From assembly GCA_028287115.1 (NCBI GenBank), contig JAQBQF010000046.1:1-51716 (forward strand): a stretch of 51,716 bases of DNA, in the 5' to 3' direction. The notes beneath the pieces are model-generated. The model had not been told where the DNA came from and made no database searches. It saw nothing but the letters and a program-made list of their open reading frames with translations. Made by a program: the position numbers and the translations under genes. The DNA is from Myxococcales bacterium. GTDB taxonomy: Bacteria > Myxococcota_A > Polyangia > Haliangiales > Haliangiaceae. Within the stretch, counting starts at the first letter, position 1; each line of letters starts with the position of its first letter. Below are positions 1 to 12,442 of this stretch, in pieces.

Positions 1-1793
1 AACACGCCCATCAGGCCGTTGTCCGAGGCTCCGAGCGTCTTCAGGAGCGCGATCTCGCGCGCCTTCTCGACGACGACCATGATCAGGTTTCCGACGATCG
101 AGAACGAAGCCACCAGGATCACGATGCCGAGCACGAGGAACATCGCGATCTTCTCGAGCTTGAGCGCGGCGAACAGGCTGCGATTGAGATCCTGCCAGTC
201 CTTGACGCTGTACTGCGGACCGAGCAGCTCGCTGATACGCTGGACGTAGGCGGGCGTCTCGTCCGGAGAGCCGACGCGCACCTCGATGCCGTCGATGATG
301 TCGCCGCGGTCGAGGAAGTCCTGGAGCGAGTCGATGCTGACGTAGACGTACTTGAGGTCGTACTCGTACATTCCCGTGAAGAAGATCCCGGCGACGCGAT
401 AATCGCGGTTGAAGGGAACCGGCGTGCCGGTCGCGTCCGGGTTCGCCGGATCGGACAGCGGTGACACGACGCGAACTTCCTCGCCCGTGTAGAGGTGCGT
501 CTGTTTGACGAGCTCGCGCCCGACGAGGATCCCGGGGAGCGCTTGCGTGCGCCGCGACAGCGCGGGCGAATCGAGCGGAAGGTCGACCACGCGGATCGCC
601 GGATCGATCGATCCGCTGCCGGCATCGCTATAGTCGCGTGGCGGTTCGTCCGTGGTCGCGAGATCCGGGGGCGCGGGGTCGACGAGCTGGTCTTTGCCGA
701 CGAGATACTGCGCCGCGTCGCTGCCGAGCTTGTCGCTGCCGTCTCGCGCAGAGCCGACATGCGGCGGCTCTGTCGGGCGATCGACATCGGGGACGGCCGA
801 GCCATCGGCGTCGCCATCGGACTTCGCAGGCTGCGAGAAATCGATCGGGTCGCCGCCGCCTGGCATATCCGGTGGCGACGGATCGACGCCGTTGCTCGGC
901 TTCTGCGGCGACTGCGGGACGTGCAGATCGTGCTGATCCTCGACGAGCGGCGCGAGCCGCTTGATCGCGTCGCGGTCCTCGAGATCCGAGACGAGGTCGG
1001 TCACGGTTCCGACGCTGTTCGGATCGATGCCCTTGATGATGACGGGCATCCCGTTGTTGTTGGCGGCGATCACCACCTCGCTCATCGCGTACGGCGTCGA
1101 AGCGAGCACGCCTGGAATCTTGTCGATTCGCGCTTTGACCTCGTGCCACTCGACGAAGTCACCTTCGTTCCGCGTCACCTGGATGTGCGCGTTCGAGCCG
1201 AGGATCTTCTGGCGCAGGTCCGACTCGAAGCCGCTCATCACCGAGAGCACGCAGACGAGTGCGCCGGTACCGATCCACACACCGACGAGCGGCACCGTCG
1301 TGAAGAACGAGAAGAAGTAGCGCAAGCCGCCGATGATGATCATGAAGAACAGCAGTACGAAGCCCGCGACCTTGACGATCGAGACGACGCGCGCGAGGTT
1401 CATCAGCAGCTCGGGCTCGAGCTTGAGCGGATTGTGCCGCGTCATCAGCGTGTGCTCGACGATCAAGCCGCCGATGCCGAGGAGGAGCGACAGGCCGACC
1501 ATGAAGAGCATGATCTTGCTGACGCGGTGGTTGCGCGACATCAAGTAGCGCAGCGCGATGAACGCCGTGAACGCGCCGTTGAGCTTGAACATGCCGCGCA
1601 GGATCGCGGCGACGCCAAACACGATCGGGCCATATGCGATGACGTACGTGCCGCCGCTGTTCGAAGCGTTGTCGTACGTAACCCAGGTCGTCAGCGCGCC
1701 GAACACGATCGCGACGATGCCGACGACGATGTACACGATCCCGCGCCGCTTCTGCTGCTGCGCTCGGTCGAGATCGGAGAGGTCACCTGCCAC
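1..1793 (-). CDS. lolC: LolC/LolE-type lipoprotein-releasing ABC permease, C-terminus cut by window edge
   Basis: Inner-membrane permease of the FtsX/LolC/LolE family, which with an ATPase such as LolD releases lipoproteins for transfer to the outer membrane. The GTG at 1793 opens a frame that runs off the window after about 597 codons. Seen: the family marker [10 protein letters not shown] near residue 80, then a transmembrane stretch ending [17 protein letters not shown], a periplasmic domain, and near the cut edge a second hydrophobic segment followed by [17 protein letters not shown], the usual cytoplasmic loop. Odd: about 75 residues with two hydrophobic segments precede the family start, roughly 70 more hydrophobic residues separate FIALRYL from LSVMSGF, and a Pro/Asp/Gly-rich low-complexity insert lies around residues 265-360. 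It starts 3 nt after the lysS stop, so co-transcription with lysS is likely. LolC, LolE and a hybrid LolF cannot be told apart here. Confidence 0.8.
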   Translation of the reverse strand, partial: MAGDLSDLDRAQQQKRRGIVYIVVGIVAIVFGALTTWVTYDNASNSGGTYVIAYGPIVFGVAAILRGMFKLNGAFTAFIALRYLMSRNHRVSKIMLFMVGLSLLLGIGGLIVEHTLMTRHNPLKLEPELLMNLARVVSIVKVAGFVLLFFMIIIGGLRYFFSFFTTVPLVGVWIGTGALVCVLSVMSGFESDLRQKILGSNAHIQVTRNEGDFVEWHEVKARIDKIPGVLASTPYAMSEVVIAANNNGMPVIIKGIDPNSVGTVTDLVSDLEDRDAIKRLAPLVEDQHDLHVPQSPQKPSNGVDPSPPDMPGGGDPIDFSQPAKSDGDADGSAVPDVDRPTEPPHVGSARDGSDKLGSDAAQYLVGKDQLVDPAPPDLATTDEPPRDYSDAGSGSIDPAIRVVDLPLDSPALSRRTQALPGILVGRELVKQTHLYTGEEVRVVSPLSDPANPDATGTPVPFNRDYRVAGIFFTGMYEYDLKYVYVSIDSLQDFLDRGDIIDGIEVRVGSPDETPAYVQRISELLGPQYSVKDWQDLNRSLFAALKLEKIAMFLVLGIVILVASFSIVGNLIMVVVEKAREIALLKTLGASDNGLMGV

Positions 1794-1796
1794 GGG

Positions 1797-3497
<1,701 letters not shown>

Positions 3498-3549
3498 GGG
3501 CGCGCACCTTAGCATCTCCAATGTGCCGAGCGTGTTATCACCGCCAGCC

Positions 3550-4890
3550 ATGAAGCGGTTCGCGCTCGTGATCGCGCTCCTCGGTGTTGCCTGCAGGAAG
3601 ACGCCCGATGGGCCCTGCGCGAGCGCCAAACAGGAAGGGTCGCTCGCGTGGATCGCCGACGACTATCCGGCGGCGCTGGCGTGCGCGAAGGAGCGCAAGG
3701 TTCCGATCGTGATCGACCTGTGGGCGCCGTGGTGCCACACGTGCCTGTCGATGCAGTCGACCGTGCTCGTCGATCCGTCGTTCGCGCCCGACAAGGCGAA
3801 GTTCGTGTTCCTGAAGCTCGACACCGACCGCGAGACCAACGCGGGACCGCTGGCGAAGCTGTCGATCTCGGCGTGGCCGACGTTCTACGTGCTCAGCACG
3901 AACGAGGCCGTGCTTGCACGGTTCATCGGGTCTTCGAGCGTCGCGCAGTTTCACGCGTTCCTCGATGCGGGCGCGCGCGCCGCGCTCGGCGGCCAAGCCG
4001 GCGTCGATGCGCGCTTGCTCGGTGCAGAGCGTGCGCTCGCGGCGAAGGACTACGTGACCGCCGACGAAGAGCTCACCGTCGCACTCGCCGCCGCACCCGA
4101 GACGTGGCCGCGCCGACCGGACGTGCTCGATTCGCTGATCATGACCAAGCGCAGGAACCAGGACTTTGCCGGGTGTCTGACGCTCGCCGAGTCGAACCTC
4201 GAGCAGACGGGGAATGCGGCAGCCGCCAGCGATTTCCTCGCGAGCGCGATGGCGTGTGCGGACGAGCGCGCAACGGAGGAGCCGACGCGGGTCAGGGCGC
4301 TGCGCGAACGCGCGGTCGCGCGCTGGCAACAGCTCCTCGCGGACAAGTCGGCACCGCTCTCCGTCGACGACCGCTCCGATGCGATGGCGAGCGAGCGCGA
4401 AGCCCTCCTCGCGCTCGGCCGGCCCGACGAAGCGAAGGCGCTCGCCGAGCAGCAACGCGTGCTCCTCGACGACGCCGCGGCGAAAGCATCGACGCCCGAG
4501 GCCGCGATGACATACATCTACCAGCGCGCGGAGGTCTACGTGTATCTCGGGCGGCCGCTCGAGCTGGTCCCTGCACTCGAGAAGGCGGCGGCGGATCTGC
4601 CAAAGGAATACGAGCCCCGCGCGCGGCTCGGCTCCCTGCTCCTGCGGGCCGGGAGGCTCGACGAAGCGGCGAAGTGGACCGATCAGGCGCTCGCGCTGGT
4701 CTATGGGCCCCGCAAAGGCCGGCTTCTCAGCCAACGCGCCGAGATCGCGAAGGCAGCCGGCGACAAGGCGGCCGAGCAAAAATATCGCGCCGAGGCCGTC
4801 CAGCTGTTCGAGTCCTTGCCACCGAGCCAGCAAACTCCCGAAGCGCTCACGAAGGCGAGAGCGGCACTCGCCGCGACCGAGGCGCGGTAA
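3550..4890 (+). CDS. Lipoprotein with thioredoxin-like domain and TPR-type helical C-terminus
   Basis: Probable envelope thiol-disulfide protein, 446 aa. The start at 3550 places a lipobox (LLGVAC, Cys15) right after a short hydrophobic signal; a longer frame from 3436 would overlap lysS. Residues about 30-150 form a thioredoxin fold of the DsbD-gamma/thioredoxin_7 kind: active site W61-C-H-T-C65 in the context [10 protein letters not shown], and Trp109-Pro110 (AWPTFYVL) as the cis-Pro loop. The remaining 280 residues are Ala/Leu/Glu-rich helical repeats resembling TPRs ([23 protein letters not shown] is TPR-like). It is followed on the same strand, 223 bp later, by a VKOR-DsbA fusion, which suggests a shared role in periplasmic redox folding. 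The substrate is unknown. The divergent lysS starts 52 bp upstream. Confidence 0.85.
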   Translation: MKRFALVIALLGVACRKTPDGPCASAKQEGSLAWIADDYPAALACAKERKVPIVIDLWAPWCHTCLSMQSTVLVDPSFAPDKAKFVFLKLDTDRETNAGPLAKLSISAWPTFYVLSTNEAVLARFIGSSSVAQFHAFLDAGARAALGGQAGVDARLLGAERALAAKDYVTADEELTVALAAAPETWPRRPDVLDSLIMTKRRNQDFAGCLTLAESNLEQTGNAAAASDFLASAMACADERATEEPTRVRALRERAVARWQQLLADKSAPLSVDDRSDAMASEREALLALGRPDEAKALAEQQRVLLDDAAAKASTPEAAMTYIYQRAEVYVYLGRPLELVPALEKAAADLPKEYEPRARLGSLLLRAGRLDEAAKWTDQALALVYGPRKGRLLSQRAEIAKAAGDKAAEQKYRAEAVQLFESLPPSQQTPEALTKARAALAATEAR

Positions 4891-4932
4891 CGGTTCTAGC
4901 CGTCGAGCTCGACCGGATCGGACCCGGATTGG

Positions 4933-5016
4933 CCGCAAAGGCGCCAAGGGCGATCGGACAAGAAATTCTTTCCGGAGCAATTTCCGATTGCGGGCTTTCC
5001 TTCGCGGCCTTTGCGA
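4933..5016. repeat. Inverted octamer-repeat element, locus A
   Basis: Left arm 4933-4950 reads CCGCAAAGGCGCCAAGGG and right arm 4999-5016 reads CCTTCGCGGCCTTTGCGA, an imperfect inverted copy. GATCGGA and TCCGATT just inside the arms extend the potential stem. It fills the gap between the thioredoxin lipoprotein and the VKOR-DsbA gene. This is the most diverged of five related elements in the window; it shares the octamer unit and a GGATCGGAC/CCGGATT-type flank outside the left arm. Confidence 0.6.
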
Positions 5017-5113
5017 GCTCCGAGCGCCGATCTCGAACGGGCGGTGACTGGTGATACGTGTACCCGGCGAGCGGTCGAGGAATCTCGCGCGCGTGGCGCC
5101 GGTTGTACGGCGC

Positions 5114-6097
5114 ATGAGGTCTCGCGTCCTGACGATCGTGGCGCTCGGCGTGTCGCTCTTGGGTTTCGCGGCGAGCATCGCGAGCTTCGTCGATTATCTC
5201 GGGCCCACGTTTTGCGCGGAGACCGGATGCGAGCTGGTGCGCGCGTCGGCGTGGTCTCATCCGCTCGGCGTGCCGATGCCGGTGCTCGGCGCGGGTTACT
5301 TCGCGACGATGATCGCGCTCGCGTTCGTGTCACGCCCGCGGTTCCGGATCGCGCTCGCGATTTCAGGCGCACTATGGGCCGTAGCGCTGATCGCGCTTCA
5401 AGCGTTCGTGATCGGCGCGTGGTGCAAGCTGTGCATGATCGTCGATCCGATCGCGATCGTGCTCGCGATCCTCGTCGTGGCAGGCGCCGGCACGCTGCGC
5501 CTGACCGTTCGACGTGCCGTGTCCCTCGTGCCGGTGCTCGCGGTAGCGCTGTTCGCGATCGGCGCATTCGGCCGGCATGCGCAACCGGCGATCTCGAGCA
5601 CGCTTCCCGCGGTCGTGCAGCACGCGCAGGTTCCCGGGCAGGTCACCGTGGTCGAGTTCGTCGACTTCGAATGTCCGTTCTGTCGAGCGATGCAGACGAA
5701 GCTCGCGTCCGCGATCGAGGGCAAGCCGGTCAGCGTCGTTCGCAAGATGGTGCCGCTGCCCCAGCACGAGCACGCACTACCCGCCGCGCTCGCATGGTGC
5801 TGCGCCGAAGCGCAAGGCAAGGGTGACGCGATGGCAGCGGCGCTGTTCGCGGCCGATCCGGCGGAGCTCACACCGGATCGTTGCGAGCAGATCGCGGCGC
5901 GCGTCGGCTGCGATCTCGAGCGATATCGCCGCGATTTCCCGGCGACGATCGGGCGCGTCGCAGCGGACATGCTCGACGCGCGAGGCGCCGGCATCCGCAG
6001 CCTTCCTACGATCTTCATCGGCAACGAGCAGCTCGTTGGCGCGAGCTACTCGACCAGCGAGATCGTCACACTGCTCGATCGCGCGAAGCATCACTAG
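5114..6097 (+). CDS. VKOR-DsbA fusion: membrane disulfide-generating protein
   Basis: Integral membrane protein of 327 aa joining a vitamin K epoxide reductase-like domain to a periplasmic thioredoxin domain. Such proteins form disulfides de novo, passing electrons to quinone. Seen: four or five hydrophobic segments over residues 5-155; the VKOR loop cysteine pair at C34 and C39 (TFCAETGCELV); the quinone-side CxxC at C104-K-L-C107; then a DsbA-like domain with C187-P-F-C190 in VEFVDFECPFC and a cis-Pro loop SLPTIFIGN near residue 300. Extra cysteines in the helical part (WCC, DRC, VGC) could be structural. The start at 5114 (MRSRVLTIVALG) puts the first membrane segment at the N-terminus; an upstream ATG at 5051 only adds an Arg-rich tail. 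The preceding thioredoxin lipoprotein is a plausible partner. Confidence 0.92.
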   Translation: MRSRVLTIVALGVSLLGFAASIASFVDYLGPTFCAETGCELVRASAWSHPLGVPMPVLGAGYFATMIALAFVSRPRFRIALAISGALWAVALIALQAFVIGAWCKLCMIVDPIAIVLAILVVAGAGTLRLTVRRAVSLVPVLAVALFAIGAFGRHAQPAISSTLPAVVQHAQVPGQVTVVEFVDFECPFCRAMQTKLASAIEGKPVSVVRKMVPLPQHEHALPAALAWCCAEAQGKGDAMAAALFAADPAELTPDRCEQIAARVGCDLERYRRDFPATIGRVAADMLDARGAGIRSLPTIFIGNEQLVGASYSTSEIVTLLDRAKHH

Positions 6098-6190
6098 CAG
6101 TGATGGCGATCGCGACATCGACTTCGCACCCAGGTGCGCAGCGTCGCAGCTCACGCGATCGATGCGTGGATCACGGCGGGTCGTCGAATA

Positions 6191-6907
6191 TCACGGCCGG
6201 TCGATGAATCGCACAACGACCGAGAGGAGCGGTTCGGGATCACGGCTCGTCTGCGTGATGCTCGCGTCGACGCGGTAGCTGCCGCCGTGCGCACCTTCGA
6301 TCGTGCCCGAGAGCTGTGCGGGCTTGCTCGCTCCATCGCGTGAGATCACGACGCGGGCGATCACGTACGGGCAATCCGTCCAGCGCTCGACGAGGCCGGG
6401 ATCCCAATCCTGTCCGTCTTCGAACGTCGATTGGCCGTTGCCGTGGGTCGGCGTGACCAGAAACACGGTCGCGCGGTGACGGTAGGCGTACACGACGAGA
6501 TCATCGGCGCGCGCGACGACAACCAGGGGAATGTGACCCCGGTGGGTCGCCACACCGGGATCGGTCCCCGCGACCACGGTGCGTTCGAGCTCCGCGGTCG
6601 TGCCGTGCACGACCAGTCGCTCGAGACCGAACGTGTCCTTCGAATAACCGGCCTGGTTACGTTGTCCGCGGTCGAGGTCGTCTCTCCCGAGACTCCAGTC
6701 TTCGAACAACTTGCCGTCTTCGTCGATGCCCGAGACGACGCAGTACGGCGGGCCGATCGTGACGGCGCTGTACTGGCCGCCCCCCACCGACACACCTTTG
6801 GGAAGCGCGACGTGGTGGTCGGCCTTCGACTTCGTCGTGAGCCGCGATACCGGCGTGGTGCCGGCGGTTGCCGAGCCCGCGACGAGCAGCACGAGCAACG
6901 CGCGCAT
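6191..6907 (-). CDS. Small secreted protein of unknown function
   Basis: 238 aa with a clear signal peptide (MRALLVLLVAGSATAG, likely cleaved after ATA) and no membrane segment afterwards. I do not recognise a family. The body is Asp/Arg/Thr-rich, with a few aromatics and cysteines near PPYCVVSG and WTDCPYVIARVVI. Its ATG at 6907 overlaps the TGA of the upstream di-haem propeller lipoprotein (TGATG), so the two are translationally coupled and probably work together outside the cytoplasm. A GTG one codon upstream at 6910 is an alternative start. Confidence 0.75.
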   Translation of the reverse strand: MRALLVLLVAGSATAGTTPVSRLTTKSKADHHVALPKGVSVGGGQYSAVTIGPPYCVVSGIDEDGKLFEDWSLGRDDLDRGQRNQAGYSKDTFGLERLVVHGTTAELERTVVAGTDPGVATHRGHIPLVVVARADDLVVYAYRHRATVFLVTPTHGNGQSTFEDGQDWDPGLVERWTDCPYVIARVVISRDGASKPAQLSGTIEGAHGGSYRVDASITQTSRDPEPLLSVVVRFIDRP

Positions 6908-8772
6908 CACAGGCTCCTCAGATACGCTTCGAGAGCGTCGAGCTCCTGGCTCGTGAGCGCGCGTCGCTGGCCCATGGCGCCGCGCGACTTGACGAGAAGC
7001 TGTCGCAGCGTCGTGAACCGGCCATCGTGATAGTACGGCGCGGTTCCTCCGAGCGACGCGAGTGATGGCGTGTCGAACTTCCTGCGGCGATCGCCCTCGG
7101 TCGCACTCTTCACGTCGTGGCGTAGGCCATCGGGGCTCCGGCCATCGTCACCGTGGCAGCTCGAGCAGCCAGCGTCCTCCGAACCGAAGATCGCTTCGCC
7201 CTGGGCGACGAGCTCGGCATCCGGCGCTTCGGCTGGCGGAGCCGGCAGCGACATCACGTACGCGATCAGTGCGTCGCGATCAGCACCGGTCAGACCCGTG
7301 CCGTGAAGGCGCGCGAACGTGCGCTTCAAGTGCGCGGCGAGATCCGTCGCGTCGCCATTCCAACCATACGGCGCGGTCGCCGCGATCCGGCCCGCGAGCA
7401 TCGGGGTCTGGCGCGGTCCGAACGGCGTCGACCACACGAGCGTGTCCTGACGGCCGTCGGGATGACAGCTCTCGCAGGCACGGCCATCGCCGGAGATCCT
7501 CGGATCGGACACCGTCGCGAACAGCTCTCGGCCTCGCTTGATCTGCTCGGTCATCGCGCTGCGATCCTCCAGCGCGACCGTCTCGATCGTCGTCGGGCCG
7601 CGCGTCCGGATCCGCGTCACTTTGTGCGCGAGCTGCGACCACACGATCGCGCGATGATTCGGCTCGTCGATCGCGATCCCGGTCGGGCCGGCCGGAACCA
7701 CCCATGTGCGGATCTCGGCGCTCGCGGGCATTGCAGACACACCGTCGAGCTCGACGACGCGATTGTCGCCAAGACATGCAACGAACAGCGAGCCTTCCGC
7801 CGATGCGGCCGCCGCACGCGGCAACACGCAACGAGTCTCGGATGAGGCAAACGAGAGCAGGTCCAGGGACCCGCGCAGTGCGGTTCCCTGATCCTCATCG
7901 ACGACCGCGACATCGAACACCTCCGGCTCCATCCGGCCACCACCACCGCCGTACCCCGAGGAGGCGACGGTCGGCTCGCCGGAGAACACCTGGACCTCGG
8001 GCGCGTAGATCCGGCCCGCGGGCGCGATCGATTTGGCGAGTGCGAAGCCCTGACACGCGGCGCGCGGCAGCAACTCCGGTTCCGAGTGCCGTTCCCGATG
8101 CTCCTCGCGGCCGGCGAGCGAGATCCAGTGTGTCATCGCGTTCTCGAGGTCGATCCTCTCGAGGTCTTGGCCGACCGCATGCGAGACGTAGGCATACCGA
8201 CCCTCGTCGGTGACGGTGACCGCGCGCGGCTCGGGCGCGGTGTCCCAGGTGTTCGCGAGCGTGAGGCTCGGCACCGCGAACGTCGTCAGTGTGTGGCCCC
8301 AACCGCTCGTGACGAGGAGCGTGCGATCGTCCGGCGCAAGCGCGAGCCCGATCGGCTCGGTCGCGACCGCCAGGTGCTCCGCGATCGTGAACGGCGCACC
8401 TGGAAGACCCGATCCCGCGAGCACGATGACCTCGTCGCGATCCCGAAGCGACGCGGCGATCCGGTGATCCGCGAGCATCACGAGCTGAGCGGGCGCACCC
8501 GGCAAGGTGAACGTCGCGAGCTCGTCCATCCGGCCGGTATCGACGATCCGGATCGCACGCGCATCCGCGTCGGCGATATATGCGATGGTCGCATCGTCGA
8601 CTCGCGCGAGCACGACAGTCGATCCGATCCGCGTGGCGACTCGCTCGACCCTGGGTGCACGTCGGGGAGACTTGTCGTCGCTTACCGCCGGTTGCGCCGC
8701 GTCTGGTCGCGCCGTGTCAGGTGCCGTTTCGCATGCCGTGATCGCGAGCGCAAGGACGAGCCGATGCCGCAT
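6907..8772 (-). CDS. Di-haem c-type cytochrome/beta-propeller lipoprotein
   Basis: 621-aa predicted lipoprotein (lipobox LAITAC, Cys14). Residues about 45-400 hold repeated short beta-rich segments typical of a YVTN/YncE-like propeller (ADARAIRIVDTGRMDELATF; VVELDGVSAMP). The C-terminal part is cytochrome c-like, with two haem-attachment motifs: C433-E-S-C-H437 and C536-S-S-C-H540. The second domain resembles di-haem cytochrome c peroxidase/MauG-type proteins (PSLASLGGTAPYYHDGRFTT, followed by a LRSL terminus). Probable role: periplasmic or outer-membrane-facing electron transfer or peroxidase; the substrate cannot be read. It heads a two-gene unit with the secreted protein at 6191-6907. Confidence 0.87.
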   Translation of the reverse strand: MRHRLVLALAITACETAPDTARPDAAQPAVSDDKSPRRAPRVERVATRIGSTVVLARVDDATIAYIADADARAIRIVDTGRMDELATFTLPGAPAQLVMLADHRIAASLRDRDEVIVLAGSGLPGAPFTIAEHLAVATEPIGLALAPDDRTLLVTSGWGHTLTTFAVPSLTLANTWDTAPEPRAVTVTDEGRYAYVSHAVGQDLERIDLENAMTHWISLAGREEHRERHSEPELLPRAACQGFALAKSIAPAGRIYAPEVQVFSGEPTVASSGYGGGGGRMEPEVFDVAVVDEDQGTALRGSLDLLSFASSETRCVLPRAAAASAEGSLFVACLGDNRVVELDGVSAMPASAEIRTWVVPAGPTGIAIDEPNHRAIVWSQLAHKVTRIRTRGPTTIETVALEDRSAMTEQIKRGRELFATVSDPRISGDGRACESCHPDGRQDTLVWSTPFGPRQTPMLAGRIAATAPYGWNGDATDLAAHLKRTFARLHGTGLTGADRDALIAYVMSLPAPPAEAPDAELVAQGEAIFGSEDAGCSSCHGDDGRSPDGLRHDVKSATEGDRRRKFDTPSLASLGGTAPYYHDGRFTTLRQLLVKSRGAMGQRRALTSQELDALEAYLRSL

Positions 8773-8836
8773 TCCGGCTGCAACGTCGCGGCCGGCACGC
8801 TGATTCCGAGAAACCGCGGGGCACTTTTGACCCGCG

Positions 8837-9965
<1,129 letters not shown>

Positions 9966-9975
9966 GACTTACGTC

Positions 9976-11361
9976 CTATACCCTGGCCCGCCGCAGCTGG
10001 ACAAGGTCCGCTTCCTTACCGAGCGCGACCGGATACTTGCCGGTGAAGCACGCCGAGCAGTAGCCCTTGCCGTCCTCGCTCTGGACCGCCGCCATCATGC
10101 CCTCGTGCGACAGATACGACAGCGTGTCGCTCGTCACGTAGCGATTGATCTCGTCGACCGTGTGCGAGCTCGCGATCAGCTCGCTGCGCGTCGGCGTATC
10201 GATGCCGTAGAAGCACGAGTTCGTGGTCGGCGGCGCGCTGATCCGCAGGTGAACCTCGCGTGCACCGGCACCGCGCAGCATCTTGACGATCTTGCGCGAC
10301 GTCGTGCCGCGGACGAGCGAATCGTCGACGACGACGACGCGCTTGCCATCGACCACCGCGCGGACGACCGAGAGCTTTAGCCGCACGCCGAAGTGGCGGA
10401 TCGAATCCTGGGGCTCGATGAACGTCCGCCCGACGTAGTGCGAGCGAATCAGCCCCATCTCGAACGGAATCTTGCTCTCGTTCGCGTAGCCGATCGCCGA
10501 AGGCACGCCGGAGTCCGGCACCGGAATCACGACGTCGGCCTCGACGGGCGCCTCTTGGGCGAGCCGCTTGCCCATCTTCTCTCGCGCGCGGTAGACGGCC
10601 TTGCCGTTGACGAGCGAATCGGGCCGCGCGAAGTACACGTGCTCGAACACGCAGAAGGTCGGGGCGACCGACTCGGGCAGCTTGTGGGTCGTCAGGCCGC
10701 CCTTCTCGATGACGACGATCTCGCCTGGCTCGACGTCGCGGATGAACTCGGCTTCGATCAGATCGAACGAGCAGGTCTCCGACGACAGCACGTACGAATC
10801 TTTCAGCCGGCCGATCACGAGCGGCCGGAAGCCATTCGGATCGCGCACGCCGATCATCTTCTCGTCATGGGTCAGCAGGATCAGCGAATAGGCGCCACGC
10901 ACGCGCTTGAGCGCGCTGACGAGCTTGCCAAGCACATCGGGCTCGCGGGCCTTCGCCATCAGGTGAACGATGACCTCGGTGTCGCTCGAGGTCTGGAAGA
11001 TCGACCCGCTCGCTTCGAGCTCGGCGCGGAGCTCGACCGCGTTGACGATGTTGCCGTTATGCGCGATCGAAAGAGATCCCCCCGAATACTCGAACAGGAA
11101 CGGCTGAGCGTTCCGGAGCTCGGAGCTCCCGGCGGTCGAGTAGCGAACGTGGCCGATCGCGGCCCGGCCCGGCAACTTGGCCAGCCGTTCGCGGTCAAAC
11201 ACGTCGCTGACGAGGCCCATCTCGACGTGCCGGCGGAGCTTTCCGTCCTCGGCCGCGGCCAGACCCGTAGATTCTTGCCCCCGATGCTGGAGGGCATGCA
11301 TCCCCAAATAGGCAATGTTGGAGGCTTCGTCGTGGCCGTTGATGCCGAACACCCCGCACAT
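9976..11361 (-). CDS. purF: Amidophosphoribosyltransferase (glutamine PRPP amidotransferase)
   Basis: First committed step of purine synthesis: PRPP plus glutamine gives phosphoribosylamine. 461 aa. The N-terminus [12 protein letters not shown] exposes the Ntn-type catalytic Cys right after Met, so no long propeptide is needed. The glutaminase domain spans about residues 2-240 and the phosphoribosyltransferase domain follows, with the PRPP loop [18 protein letters not shown]. Cysteines matching the iron-sulfur ligands of the Bacillus-type enzyme are all visible ([34 protein letters not shown]), so a 4Fe-4S form is likely. Transcribed toward prfB and divergent from the FHA gene. The other pur genes here form a separate purB-purC-purL unit. 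Confidence 0.97.
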   Translation of the reverse strand: MCGVFGINGHDEASNIAYLGMHALQHRGQESTGLAAAEDGKLRRHVEMGLVSDVFDRERLAKLPGRAAIGHVRYSTAGSSELRNAQPFLFEYSGGSLSIAHNGNIVNAVELRAELEASGSIFQTSSDTEVIVHLMAKAREPDVLGKLVSALKRVRGAYSLILLTHDEKMIGVRDPNGFRPLVIGRLKDSYVLSSETCSFDLIEAEFIRDVEPGEIVVIEKGGLTTHKLPESVAPTFCVFEHVYFARPDSLVNGKAVYRAREKMGKRLAQEAPVEADVVIPVPDSGVPSAIGYANESKIPFEMGLIRSHYVGRTFIEPQDSIRHFGVRLKLSVVRAVVDGKRVVVVDDSLVRGTTSRKIVKMLRGAGAREVHLRISAPPTTNSCFYGIDTPTRSELIASSHTVDEINRYVTSDTLSYLSHEGMMAAVQSEDGKGYCSACFTGKYPVALGKEADLVQLRRARV

Positions 11362-11404
11362 GGCGTGGACTTACCATGACCACCTGATCCCAAGTAGCAA
11401 ACTT

Positions 11405-12385
11405 GTGAATTCCCCTGGGTTCACGTACCTTTTCGGTGACGTGCCACGGCTTCTCTGGCGTGATGCACAAGGCATCGAGGGGTCACTCGACCTGGCGTCT
11501 ACCGAGATCAAGGTGGGCCGGGCGATGGACTGCGCAATTCGCACCGACGATGCGATGGTGTCGCGGCACCATTCGCGCATTTTCTGGGGCGGCGGCGGTT
11601 ATGTCCTCGAGGATTTATCGTCGGCAAACGGCGTGTATTTCCAGGAGCAGCGCGTCCAGAGCCACCTGTTCAAGCACGGCGACGCGGTCCGCTGCGGAAG
11701 TCTCTGGCTCCGGTACGTAGACACGAATCAGCTCGGCGCGAGTGCTCAACCTCCCCCGCCGGCCGGACCCGCGCCGATGATGCAGCACCCCGGGATGGGC
11801 TCGACCACGCCGTCGCTACCGACCGGTCACATCGCTGCGATCCAGGCGCCGCCGAATCTGCAGCAGTCCACGCCGCAGCAGCCCGCGACCCCGCCGGGCG
11901 GTGCGCTGGCCGCGCTGATGCCGCAGCAGTCGGCCGAATCCGAGGCCGAGATTCGCGTGCTCCGGCGCCGTGTCGAGCAGCTGCAGACCGAGCTACGGGT
12001 TTATCGCAGCCAGAAGTTCAATCAGGACACCGCGCGCCGGATGGAAGATCTCGAGAACGATCTCTCGATGATCGAGATCGAGCGCGACACCCTGAAAGGC
12101 CGCCTCGACAAGGTCGAGCGCGAGCTCTCGCTCGAGTCCGGCAGCGCGAAGGTGAAGCGCGCCCTCGAGATCGCCGCGATGACCGCGGAAGCATCCGCTT
12201 CGCTCAACGATCTGCTGTCGAGCCTGCGGATCGAAGTGATGGCGGCCGAAGGCGAGTTCGAGCAGTACGCAAATAGCCTCCCGCGCGCGAGCTTCGAGCT
12301 GATCAGGCAATCGCTGCGCGACGCGGCATCGCATTGCGACGAAGCACGCGAGCTCCTCCGCAAGCTCCGCGAAGTCGCGCAGTAG
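11405..12385 (+). CDS. FHA-domain protein with proline-rich linker and coiled coil
   Basis: Cytoplasmic signalling or scaffold protein of about 326 aa. Residues about 20-105 form a forkhead-associated domain, which binds phosphothreonine: the GR of KVGRAMDC, SRHHSRI, and LEDLSSANGVYF contain the conserved Gly-Arg, Ser-x-x-His and Asn-Gly positions. A Pro/Gln/Gly-rich linker (about 115-180) leads to a long helical region (about 190-320) with heptad-like Leu/Glu/Arg pattern, likely a coiled coil. The start is uncertain: GTG 11405 is chosen because ATG 11360 overlaps the purF start codon on the other strand; GTG 11441 is also possible. FHA proteins of this kind usually act with Ser/Thr kinases, none of which is encoded here. 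Confidence 0.85.
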   Translation: MNSPGFTYLFGDVPRLLWRDAQGIEGSLDLASTEIKVGRAMDCAIRTDDAMVSRHHSRIFWGGGGYVLEDLSSANGVYFQEQRVQSHLFKHGDAVRCGSLWLRYVDTNQLGASAQPPPPAGPAPMMQHPGMGSTTPSLPTGHIAAIQAPPNLQQSTPQQPATPPGGALAALMPQQSAESEAEIRVLRRRVEQLQTELRVYRSQKFNQDTARRMEDLENDLSMIEIERDTLKGRLDKVERELSLESGSAKVKRALEIAAMTAEASASLNDLLSSLRIEVMAAEGEFEQYANSLPRASFELIRQSLRDAASHCDEARELLRKLREVAQ

Positions 12386-12442
12386 CCGCGCAACCCTGCA
12401 CTCCTGGGCGGGGCATTACCCGAGCCGCGGCCGGCCATTCCT

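Noticed and set aside
3538..5178. A 546-aa open frame on the minus strand opposite the thioredoxin lipoprotein gene.
   Set aside because: Arg-rich composition typical of antisense frames in high-GC DNA; no family features, whereas the plus-strand frame has a lipobox and a CxxC active site.
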